The notes under the pieces are model-generated. The model had not been told where the DNA came from, searched no databases, and saw only the letters and a list, made by a program, of their open reading frames with translations. A DNA stretch of 64,000 bases from a bacterium D16-51 (GTDB lineage: Bacteria; Bacillota; Clostridia; Lachnospirales; Lachnospiraceae), in assembly GCA_003612285.1 (NCBI GenBank), contig RAYE01000001.1:1-64000 (forward strand), given 5' to 3'. Of the stretch, positions 43,513 through 49,872 are shown one piece after another. Numbering within the stretch: position 1 is the first letter of the stretch; each line of letters starts with the position of its first letter. A program made the translations under genes and the position numbers.

Positions 43513-43983
43513 ATGGACAGAGGCGAGTTTCTTTCTGTATTGCGGGAAAGCCTGGAAGGGTTTATACCGATGGATGAAGTGGAAGCAAATATTACTTATT
43601 ATCGGAATTACTTTGAAGAAGCCAGCCAATCAGATAAAGAGGTAATTAAGGAATTGGGCGACCCGCGTTTAATTGCCCGTACGATTATCGATGCCTATAA
43701 GGCGTCAAAAGGGCCGATGGCGGATTATTATACAGAACAGGCAAGGAGCGAGTACAGCAGGGAGCATTCAGGGCAGACAGACGATACGGAAGGGGCATAT
43801 TACCATTATGGAAGGGAAATAAAATGGTATGAGAAAATCCTTTTCTGGGGAGTTATTTTATTAATCCTGGCGTTTGTCCTGACGTTTCTCTTTACGCTTG
43901 TCGGGGTATTTGTCGGATATGTTTTGCCGGTGATTTTACTGGTTGTTTTGATAAAGATATTAATTGGGCATTTTAAGAAATGA
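43513..43983 (+). CDS. DUF1700 (HAAS domain) membrane protein
   Basis: The 156-residue protein begins MDRGEFLSVLRESLEGFIP and has YYRNYFEEA and a GDPRLIARTI segment, the HAAS/DUF1700 pattern at residues 1-65. Two hydrophobic segments occupy about 110-155. HAAS proteins often pair with a PadR regulator and an anti-sigma-like output, but neither is adjacent. AGGAGGAG precedes ATG 43513. The stop is eight bases before tgt, so they are co-transcribed. Confidence 0.85.
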   Translation: MDRGEFLSVLRESLEGFIPMDEVEANITYYRNYFEEASQSDKEVIKELGDPRLIARTIIDAYKASKGPMADYYTEQARSEYSREHSGQTDDTEGAYYHYGREIKWYEKILFWGVILLILAFVLTFLFTLVGVFVGYVLPVILLVVLIKILIGHFKK

Positions 43984-43990
43984 GGAGATC

Positions 43991-45124
43991 ATGTATCAGG
44001 TTTTGTGTAAAGACGGCAGGGCAAAAAGGGGAGAACTAAAAACTGTCCATGGGACAATCCAGACGCCGGTTTTTATGAATGTCGGGACAGTTGGGGCGAT
44101 GAAGGGGGCAGTGTCCACGCAGGATCTTCAGTCAATGAAGACGCAGGTAGTTTTATGTAATACCTATCATCTGCATGTGCGGCCTGGGGATAACATCGTA
44201 AACCAGCTTGGAGGAATCCATAAGTTTATGGTTTGGGATAAACCGGTTTTAACAGATTCTGGAGGTTTTCAGGTATTTTCCCTGGCAGGTTTGCGCAAGA
44301 TTAAAGAGGAAGGCGTTTATTTTAATTCCCATATAGACGGCAAAAAGATTTTTATGGGGCCGGAAGAGAGCATGCGGATTCAGTCAAACCTTGCGTCAAC
44401 CATAGCGATGGCTTTTGATGAATGCCCGCCATATCCGGCAGCCAGGAAATATATGCAGGATTCCGTTGACCGGACAACGAGATGGCTTGGACGCTGTAAG
44501 GCAGAGATGGCAAGGCTCAATGGCTCCGGGAACGCCCTGAATCCAAAGCAGCTGCTTTTTGGAATTAACCAGGGCGGTACTTTTGATGATATCAGGATAG
44601 AACATGCAAAACAGATTACAGAACTGGAATTGGATGGTTATGCGCTTGGCGGGCTTGCCGTGGGCGAAACCCATGAGCTGATGTACCATGTTATAGAAGA
44701 AACTGTGCCATATCTTCCGGAAGATAAGCCGGTATATCTGATGGGGGTGGGGACGCCGGAAAATATATTAGAGGCAGTCGAGCGCGGCGTAGACTTTTTT
44801 GACTGCGTTTACCCTGCGCGGAATGGGCGCCATGGACATGCTTATACAAACCATGGTAAAATGAATCTTTTCAATGCCCGTTATGAGACAGATGACAAAC
44901 CAATAGATGAAACCTGTGACTGTCCGGTCTGCAGGACATACAGCAGGGCATATATCCGTCATCTGCTGAAAGCAAAGGAAACACTTGGGCTTCGCCTGAT
45001 GGTAACGCATAATCTGTATTTTTATAATACATTGATGGAAGAAATCAGGGACGCCATTGAAAAAGGGTGTTATAAAGAATATAAAAGAAAGAAAACAGAG
45101 ATGTTTAAGGAGGAAACAAAATGA
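43991..45124 (+). CDS. tgt: Queuine tRNA-ribosyltransferase
   Basis: The 377-residue enzyme exchanges guanine 34 for preQ1 in tRNAs with GUN anticodons. It contains TPVFMNVGTVGAMKG near residue 21, the catalytic DSGGFQVFSL near 89, GGLAVGE, the active-site D in VDFFDCVYPARNGRHG, and the zinc site CDCPVCRTY with a histidine in IRHLLKAKE. ATG 43991 follows TGAGGAG. Its stop codon overlaps the yajC start (ATGA), so the two are coupled, as in most bacteria. Confidence 0.97.
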   Translation: MYQVLCKDGRAKRGELKTVHGTIQTPVFMNVGTVGAMKGAVSTQDLQSMKTQVVLCNTYHLHVRPGDNIVNQLGGIHKFMVWDKPVLTDSGGFQVFSLAGLRKIKEEGVYFNSHIDGKKIFMGPEESMRIQSNLASTIAMAFDECPPYPAARKYMQDSVDRTTRWLGRCKAEMARLNGSGNALNPKQLLFGINQGGTFDDIRIEHAKQITELELDGYALGGLAVGETHELMYHVIEETVPYLPEDKPVYLMGVGTPENILEAVERGVDFFDCVYPARNGRHGHAYTNHGKMNLFNARYETDDKPIDETCDCPVCRTYSRAYIRHLLKAKETLGLRLMVTHNLYFYNTLMEEIRDAIEKGCYKEYKRKKTEMFKEETK

Positions 45125-45444
45125 GTTTAATATCGGTTTCAGGAAGCGGCGGCGCTGCAGGAGGAACAAGCCTTGTTACGATGATTTTGCTATATGCAGT
45201 AATTATCGGGGTTTTTTGGTTTTTTGCAATCCGTCCGCAGAAAAAACAGCAAAAAGACCATGATTCATTGATTGCGACACTGGAGGTTGGGGACAGTATC
45301 CTTACAACTAGTGGATTTTATGGCGTGGTAATTGATATTACAGATGATGTTGTAGTTGTGGAGTTTGGCAACAATAAAAATTGCCGGATTCCGATGAAAA
45401 AAGACAATATTGTTGAGATTGATAAACAGAGCAGTGAAAGTTAA
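45121..45444 (+). CDS. yajC: Preprotein translocase accessory protein YajC
   Basis: The 107-residue membrane protein has one hydrophobic segment (about 18-38) followed by AIRPQKKQQKDHDSLIATLEVGDSIL-type conserved text and TTSGFYGVVIDITDDVVVVE. It associates with SecDF. secDF itself lies 4.4 kb downstream; PHP, a toxin-antitoxin locus, a TIGR04086 protein and a deacetylase lie between, while in many relatives yajC and secDF are closer. A strong terminator follows. Confidence 0.93.
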   Translation: MSLISVSGSGGAAGGTSLVTMILLYAVIIGVFWFFAIRPQKKQQKDHDSLIATLEVGDSILTTSGFYGVVIDITDDVVVVEFGNNKNCRIPMKKDNIVEIDKQSSES

Positions 45445-45480
45445 GATTTATTTCCGCGTTTGGCGGCTACGCGCGGGTCA

Positions 45481-45512
45481 ATACCCCGCTGCTTTGCAGC
45501 GGGGTATTTGGC
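45481..45512 (+). terminator. Terminator after yajC
   Basis: ATACCCCGCTGC and GCAGCGGGGTAT form a perfect 12-bp stem with loop TTT, followed by a short T-rich stretch. Confidence 0.7.
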
Positions 45513-45530
45513 TGTAATTTTCAAACAAGT

Positions 45531-46406
45531 TCAGGGGAATGCGTTGGCATTCCCTTTTACAATAACATGCTGTGCAAGCTGTTCCAGGTAACTGTAAGGG
45601 ACGGACAGGGAGCCGCGCCCTGTCCCAAGGCTGATTGCTGGTTTGTTGCTTCCATGAAAGTCAGAGCCGCCGCTTGGCAGAAGGTTGTATTCCCTGGCAA
45701 GATCTGCTACAAAATCTTCCTCTTCTTTTGTATGGTTGGAATATTTTACTTCAATGCCGGCAAGTCCGGTTTCTTTAAATTCTTTAATCATTTTCCGCAG
45801 AACCTGTTCTCCTAATTTGTAGTGCATTGGATGCGCAAGAACCGGTAAGCCGCCCGCATGAAGAATCAGGCGGATTGCATCCTGCCCTGACATTTTTACC
45901 CTTGGGACATAATAAGGGGTGTTGTGGTTTAGGTAGAGGGTAAATGCATCTTTTGGGGTTTTCACAATATTGTGCGTCACCAGGAATTTTGCAAAATGGG
46001 CGCGTGTAATCACTGTGTCCGGGTTGTCTTTTTGCATGGCTTCTAAGGTAATTGGTATACCGGCGTCTTGAAGGCGTTTTACCATTTCAGCATTTCGGTT
46101 TGTACGTCTTTTGATAAAAAGCGATGTCTTTTCAATTAGTTCCTTGTTTTGATAATCAATGAACAGTCCCACAATGTGTATGTCATTCCCATTGTATTCA
46201 GCAGACAGTTCAGTGCCGGGGATAACCTGCAGGGGGGCATTTTGTTCTTTTGCTGCAGACAGCGCGTCTTTAACGCCGGAAACCGTATCATGATCTGTCA
46301 GTGCAATTGCAGAAAGCCCTTTTTGGACGGCAAGGGCAACAAGCTCCCTGGGTGAAAGTGTCCCATCAGAAAAGTTAGAGTGTACATGTAAATCAACAGT
46401 TTTCAT
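45531..46406 (-). CDS. PHP domain phosphoesterase (RNase AM / YciV-like)
   Basis: The 291-residue protein has PHP metal motifs: VDLHVHSNFSDG near residue 3, IALTDHDTVSG near 35, PGTELSAE near 62, HIVGLFID, LAHPMHYK and SDFHG near 250. Such proteins include 3',5'-bisphosphate nucleotidases and 5'-3' exoribonucleases. The start at 46406 gives the canonical N-terminus, though the ribosome site is weak; a start at 46451, coupled to a short upstream frame, is possible. The last codons, for KGNANAFP, lie inside a GGGAATGC hairpin, so terminator and coding end overlap. Confidence 0.85.
   Translation of the reverse strand: MKTVDLHVHSNFSDGTLSPRELVALAVQKGLSAIALTDHDTVSGVKDALSAAKEQNAPLQVIPGTELSAEYNGNDIHIVGLFIDYQNKELIEKTSLFIKRRTNRNAEMVKRLQDAGIPITLEAMQKDNPDTVITRAHFAKFLVTHNIVKTPKDAFTLYLNHNTPYYVPRVKMSGQDAIRLILHAGGLPVLAHPMHYKLGEQVLRKMIKEFKETGLAGIEVKYSNHTKEEEDFVADLAREYNLLPSGGSDFHGSNKPAISLGTGRGSLSVPYSYLEQLAQHVIVKGNANAFP
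45535..45558. terminator. GGGAATGC-family hairpin inside the PHP gene end
   Basis: GGGAATGC (45535-45542) and GCATTCCC (45547-45554) flank GTTG; T-run to the right. On the minus strand it encodes the last residues of the PHP protein. Confidence 0.6.
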
Positions 46407-46422
46407 AGATAATTTGCACCAA

Positions 46423-46458
46423 GCCTCAAGCGAAAATGCCCGCATTTTCATTTGAGGC
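46423..46458. repeat. Long hairpin upstream of the PHP gene
   Basis: GCCTCAA-x-GAAAATGC and GCATTTTC-x-TTGAGGC pair with a mismatched middle, at 46423-46439 and 46442-46458. In the 273-base gap between PHP and toxN I see this, the overlapping hairpins, a 13-base tandem duplication (46627-46652) and the left inverted repeat of the toxin locus. Confidence 0.5.
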
Positions 46459-46492
46459 GCAAACACAAAGGGTGAAAGATGTGTGTTTGCAT
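46448..46492 (-). CDS. Possible 14-residue leader peptide upstream of the PHP gene
   Basis: A minus-strand ATG at 46492, preceded by AAAGGA at five bases, reads MQTHIFHPLCLRLK and stops at 46448, its TGA overlapping an ATG at 46451 that is in frame with the PHP gene. Two overlapping hairpins (GCAAACACA/TGTGTTTGC at 46458-46490 and AGGGTGAAAG/CTTTCACCCT) cover it. It may be a translational leader, or chance. Confidence 0.3.
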   Translation of the reverse strand: MQTHIFHPLCLRLK

Positions 46493-46568
46493 TTTATCCT
46501 TTCTTCCTTTTTTCTTTCACCCTTGCTCCTTTATGCGATATTTGCTAGAGCGTGTTTGGAAGTTAATA

Positions 46569-46593
46569 GATAGGTTAAACCAGATAGGGAGAA
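46569..46593 (+). repeat. Left inverted repeat bracketing the toxIN locus
   Basis: GATAGGTTAAACCAGATAGG plus GAGAA matches, inverted, 21 of 25 bases of 47571-47595. The two enclose toxI and toxN exactly. Confidence 0.55.
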
Positions 46594-46679
46594 AAATGGA
46601 TTATGGATAGCACAATCCGATGCTCGCTATTATCGTTGACTATTATCGTTGACACTACCCGAAGCATACAACTGTTCTA

Positions 46680-47335
46680 TCAGCGGGATTCTGATTTAAA
46701 TCTCTTACTTTTATCTTCTAATAAACTAAAATCATTGCATCTTTTTGCCAGTGCTGTTGTATTGCCTTTCCTTATTTTATGTTTATAAACTTCCGCTGCA
46801 TTTTTCATTATCTTATCCTGAAGTTTTCTGATAATACGGTATTCTGACATCAGAAGCTTCCGATATTGAAAATCTTTCACCGTTGGAATATCAACATATG
46901 TATATTCACCATTAGGAACTGGAAACATATTATTCAAATTTATTACCGCATAATCGCCTATTTTTATAAAATCCAATCCATTTTTCATTTTTTCGTGCTT
47001 AGCTTTAAAAGAAGATAATGGCGCGAAATAATTCATGCCATTTACAATTAGAACGATGCCTATATATTTTCTCTCATTGCGCTGTCCGGTCTGTTTGTTT
47101 TGAAACAAATGTGGCGCGTAGGGAATCAGGTAATCTATATATCTAGTACAGCGTTTCTTAGTCCCTCATACACTTAGTACTTTCTATTTCCGCCATCGCT
47201 GCGTTGTCGTCAGTCAACAATGCCACCGCATTGCCTCCTTCCTCCGCCTTGCGCTGACAAAAATAGCAGGCACTAAGTATATGGGGATTAAGGAAACGCT
47301 GTACTAGGATTAACCTCATATATTTTTATTTTCAA
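46680..47335 (-). pseudogene. toxN: ToxN/AbiQ-type type III toxin, split by a miniature element
   Basis: The minus-strand gene starts with TTG at 47335, eight bases after CAGGAGG, and reads MKIKIYEVNP before a 159-bp insertion. Beyond it the frame resumes as RYIDYLIPYAPHLFQ, then RKYIGIVL, YFAPLSSFKAKHEKMKNG, FIKIGDYAVINLNNMFPVP and KLLMSEYRIIRKLQDKI, ending CNDFSLLEDKSKRF. These are the ToxN/AbiQ endoRNase segments in order. Removing the element and one TA copy yields a continuous 164-residue protein, the normal size. As it stands, translation from 47335 stops within seven codons inside the insert, so the toxin should be inactive unless re-initiation produces a shortened form from an internal ATG at 47108. 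Confidence 0.85.
47146..47304. mobile_element. 159-bp miniature element inserted in toxN (IS630-like target)
   Basis: The ends are GTACAGCGTTTC and GAAACGCTGTAC; the inverted ends extend with about 80% identity over some 45 bases. The insertion is inside CTAG: flanks read CTA and TAG, so TA is duplicated (47144-47145 and 47305-47306). TA duplication within CTAG is the known habit of IS630. It has no reading frame for a transposase. Confidence 0.8.
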
Positions 47336-47354
47336 TGTCACATCCTCCTGTTAT

Positions 47355-47383
47355 AAAAACAGGGACGGAAAATCCGTCCCACT
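47355..47383 (-). terminator. Terminator between toxI and toxN
   Basis: On the minus strand GGGACGGA pairs with TCCGTCCC around TTT and is followed by TGTTTTT. A terminator between the RNA repeats and the toxin gene is standard for type III systems. Confidence 0.8.
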
Positions 47384-47512
47384 GTTAAACTCGCACTTTG
47401 AGCGGCGAAACACTCGCTTGTAACTGTCTCGCTTAGGGCTGAGATATGCCCGCTTATAGCTGTCTCTGTTAAAGGTCGAGATATACCTCCTGTTAAGCCA
47501 ACGGCATTAACT
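47362..47512 (-). ncRNA. toxI: ToxI-type antitoxin RNA with imperfect 35-36-base repeats
   Basis: Between the promoter and terminator the minus strand holds three adjoining imperfect units of 35-36 bases (47471-47506, 47435-47470, 47400-47434) and a partial fourth (47381-47399). Shared text includes GAGACAG-x-TA-x-AAGCG and ATATCTC. In type III systems each processed unit folds as a pseudoknot that binds and blocks ToxN. Unit boundaries are approximate. Confidence 0.7.
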
Positions 47513-47518
47513 ATATAT

Positions 47519-47547
47519 AGTATATTCAATTAATAAAAAAATAGCAA
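47519..47547 (-). promoter_or_regulatory. Promoter of toxI
   Basis: On the minus strand TTGCTA (47547-47542) and TATACT (47524-47519) are 17 bases apart, just upstream of the repeats. Confidence 0.65.
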
Positions 47548-47570
47548 CCACTTTTGAAAAATTTTTAATC

Positions 47571-47595
47571 TTATCCCTATTTGGTTTGACCTATA
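47571..47595 (-). repeat. Right inverted repeat bracketing the toxIN locus
   Basis: Reverse complement TATAGGTCAAACCAAATAGG plus GATAA, matching 46569-46593 at 21 of 25 positions. Confidence 0.55.
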
Positions 47596-47733
47596 TTTGA
47601 AATATTTTAAAAGCTGGGGCGTCTAATATATTAAGGCAGTAAAAAGAAAAGACAGGGGCAGAGTGATGAATATTGTCATAAATACAGGAGGTGGAGTATA
47701 GATATATAGTAAGAATGATATTGGGAGAATAGC

Positions 47734-48108
47734 ATGAAAAAGAAAATCAGGAATTTTTTTATAATTTTAGGGATTATGTTTTTATTTTCCATGCTTTTAT
47801 TGGGGCTGTTATCTGTTCTTCTATGGAAAATGGATGGGGCAGGTAACGTTTTATCTGCCGGGGTTGTTGTGATTTACATATTGACAAATTTATTAGGGGG
47901 CATTTTGGTTGGGAAGACAATGGGGCAGCAGAAGTTTTTCTGGGGCGTAGTAATTGGAGCCTGTTACTACTCTGTTTTGCTGGCAGCAGGGATTTTTTTG
48001 GCCGATACTAAAATTCCGGGAAATATGCAGTTGATTAGCGGCGGTATGATCTGCCTGATTTCCGGCATGCTTGGCGGGATGATTGCACCAGGGACAAAAA
48101 ATGTATAA
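47734..48108 (+). CDS. TIGR04086 family membrane protein
   Basis: The 124-residue protein has four hydrophobic segments (about 10-30, 42-62, 68-90, 95-118) with glycine-rich turns such as LLGGILVGKTMGQQ and SGMLGGMIAPG. This matches the TIGR04086 family, usually found near yajC and secDF in Clostridia, often beside the SCIFF peptide genes; no SCIFF peptide is found in the 240 bases that follow. The function is unknown. The start is preceded by GGGAG. Confidence 0.75.
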   Translation: MKKKIRNFFIILGIMFLFSMLLLGLLSVLLWKMDGAGNVLSAGVVVIYILTNLLGGILVGKTMGQQKFFWGVVIGACYYSVLLAAGIFLADTKIPGNMQLISGGMICLISGMLGGMIAPGTKNV

Positions 48109-48178
48109 AAAATGGGAAATATGGATATTCTATTTCTGAAATATGTTATAATGTAACAAAGATTTAACAAAAAAGAAA

Positions 48179-48206
48179 TTGAAAAAAGTATTCTTTGTGT
48201 TATGAT
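48179..48206 (+). promoter_or_regulatory. Promoter of the deacetylase gene
   Basis: TTGAAA at 48179-48184 and TATGAT at 48201-48206 with a 16-base spacer. The leader contains two hairpins (ATTGGAA/TTCCAAT and GGAACTGTC/GATAGTTCC). Confidence 0.5.
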
Positions 48207-48351
48207 AGTTCATGCATGTAGAACGTGATTGGAAATATTTTTTCCAATACGTTCCTGAAGTGTGGAACAGGAAGACAAAAGAGGAACTAAGGAACTGTCA
48301 CAAAATAATTTACCGATAGTTCCCAGGGGAAATGAGGAATGAGGAGGCTGG

Positions 48352-49320
48352 ATGAAGTTGAGGGACAAAGGGAAGAACAGGCCAGAAGGAAAATTCAAGG
48401 GATTTGGATTGGCAGGAGATACTTTGAAAGAACGTTCAAGGGGGACCCTGGAGCATAGGAAGCGGCAGCTTAGGGGGAAGCTGATTTTGATTAATTCAGC
48501 GCTTGCCCTTGTAATTATTATGGTAGTGCTTGTTTTCAGGGTGGTTGCATTAAACCGCAGGGATACTGTAGAGGTATCTGACAATGTGAATAAGCAGGCA
48601 GAGGCGGAGTCAGGGAAAAAAGGAAGCCAGAAAAAGGAAAAGGCAACGCCAGAGCCAACGCCAATTGAAACGGAAGAGCCGGATGGTTCAGAACGGTGGC
48701 TTAGGAAAGATTTAGACGGCGGTAAGCCAATGGTTGCACTGACATTTGATGACGGGCCATATGCGCCCGTTACAGAACGGATTCTTGCTGTATTAAAAAA
48801 GCATGATTCCAGGGCGACTTTCTTTTGTGTGGGAAACCGTGTCCCTAATTATACAAGTGTTGTAAAGCAGGCATATGAACAGGGATGCCAGCTTGCCAGC
48901 CACACATATGAACATGCTATCCTTACAAAACTGAAAAAGAAAAAGATTACCTGGCAGATTGAAAAGGTGAATGAGGTAATGCAGGAAGCTGCAGGATGCA
49001 AGACAACGGCGCTCCGTCCGCCTGGAGGGCTTGTCAGCGACAAAGTAAAAAAGACTGTGGGAGTTCCGATGGTCTGCTGGAACGTAGATTCCGAGGATTG
49101 GAAAAGCAGGAATATGAAAAAAGTCCTGGAGCGGTGTACAGCTATTGGGGACGGCGATATTGTACTGATGCACGATTTGTACCCGACAACGGCGGATGCA
49201 ATTGAAAAACTGGTGCCGCGTCTGGTAAAGAAAGGCTTCCAGCTTGTGACAGTAGATGAACTTTTTTACTATAAAGGGATTAAAACAAAGCCAGGAGAGG
49301 TATATTTCAGCGGAAAGTAA
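48352..49320 (+). CDS. Membrane-anchored polysaccharide (peptidoglycan) deacetylase
   Basis: The 322-residue protein has a basic N-terminus, one membrane anchor (about 42-64), a charged linker, and a NodB deacetylase domain outside the cell from about 120. The motifs are ALTFDDGPYAP (catalytic D and metal D), SHTYEH (metal histidines), RPPGG, WNVDSEDW and LMHDLYP. It removes acetyl groups, most likely from peptidoglycan, which raises lysozyme resistance. The ATG at 48352 follows GAGGAGG. The terminator is at 49340. Confidence 0.9.
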   Translation: MKLRDKGKNRPEGKFKGFGLAGDTLKERSRGTLEHRKRQLRGKLILINSALALVIIMVVLVFRVVALNRRDTVEVSDNVNKQAEAESGKKGSQKKEKATPEPTPIETEEPDGSERWLRKDLDGGKPMVALTFDDGPYAPVTERILAVLKKHDSRATFFCVGNRVPNYTSVVKQAYEQGCQLASHTYEHAILTKLKKKKITWQIEKVNEVMQEAAGCKTTALRPPGGLVSDKVKKTVGVPMVCWNVDSEDWKSRNMKKVLERCTAIGDGDIVLMHDLYPTTADAIEKLVPRLVKKGFQLVTVDELFYYKGIKTKPGEVYFSGK

Positions 49321-49339
49321 GGAACTGGCCGTAACAAGG

Positions 49340-49368
49340 AAAGGGAATGCGTATGCATTCCCTTTTTA
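49340..49368 (+). terminator. Terminator, GGGAATGC family
   Basis: GGGAATGC (49343-49350) and GCATTCCC (49355-49362) around GTAT, followed by TTTTT. Confidence 0.8.
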
Positions 49369-49405
49369 TATCATGGGAAATTGCGCTGTAACGTAGTGGT
49401 CAAGC

Positions 49406-49727
49406 GTTACTATTCACAGTCAATGGTATCATAAATTGCAGAAACAAATAAAAAATGATTTTCCCTTTGGATGTATTTTCCATATTATGCAGTATGAGAA
49501 AGCAGAAGTTGTCCTGATTTTCTGCAAAATAACTAAAGTTTGCTGTTAATTACAGCCTGACAAAATTTAGAAAGACATTGCTTTCCACAGGACAATGTAG
49601 CTCTTTTAGAATTGCTTTGCTTTTTAAGCTTCCAGCCTATGCGCGCGCACGGACAACTGTTTGAACTGGGAAAATCATTTTTTATTTGTTTCTGCAATTT
49701 ATGATACCATTGACTGTGAATAGTAAC
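49406..49727. mobile_element. 322-bp miniature inverted-repeat element with 60-bp perfect ends
   Basis: The first 60 bases (49406-49465) and the last 60 (49668-49727) are exact inverted copies, starting GTTACTATTCACAGTCAATG. GGTCAAGC stands directly on both sides (49398-49405, 49728-49735), an 8-bp target duplication. The 202-base core carries no plausible gene. The 552-base gap between the deacetylase and secDF holds this element, the terminator and the secDF promoter. Confidence 0.9.
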
Positions 49728-49765
49728 GGTCAAGCCCACCAGCGCTGGCGGCGTCCTTTTTTTAG

Positions 49766-49795
49766 TTGCCAAACGGTATCGTATTGTGTTATAAT
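49766..49795 (+). promoter_or_regulatory. Promoter of secDF
   Basis: TTGCCA at 49766-49771 and TATAAT at 49790-49795, 18 bases apart, lie between the element and the gene. Confidence 0.55.
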
Positions 49796-49872
49796 GAACG
49801 CTAGTGTTGTTTTTCGGCAGGAAAAATGGTACAAAATATGAAATGATAGTTTAATAAAAGGAGAAATGTAAC

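Noticed and set aside
46603-46788. 61-codon plus-strand frame near the toxN end
   Set aside because: It overlaps the conserved toxN C-terminus on the other strand and includes a 13-base tandem duplication; no start signal.
47381-47506. Possible CRISPR array because of 35-36-base repeats
   Set aside because: The units adjoin directly without spacers, are imperfect, and lie between a promoter and a terminator upstream of a ToxN-like gene, which fits an antitoxin RNA.
47338-47529. 63-codon minus-strand frame over the toxI repeats
   Set aside because: It overlaps the RNA repeats, the terminator and the toxN ribosome site, and its predicted protein looks random.
48109-48351. SCIFF peptide gene expected after a TIGR04086 gene
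   Set aside because: No cysteine-rich frame of about 45 codons is present; only a promoter and hairpins are seen.
49533-49772. 79-codon minus-strand frame in the 322-bp element
   Set aside because: It runs through the inverted end and across the target duplication, has no ribosome site and no family resemblance.
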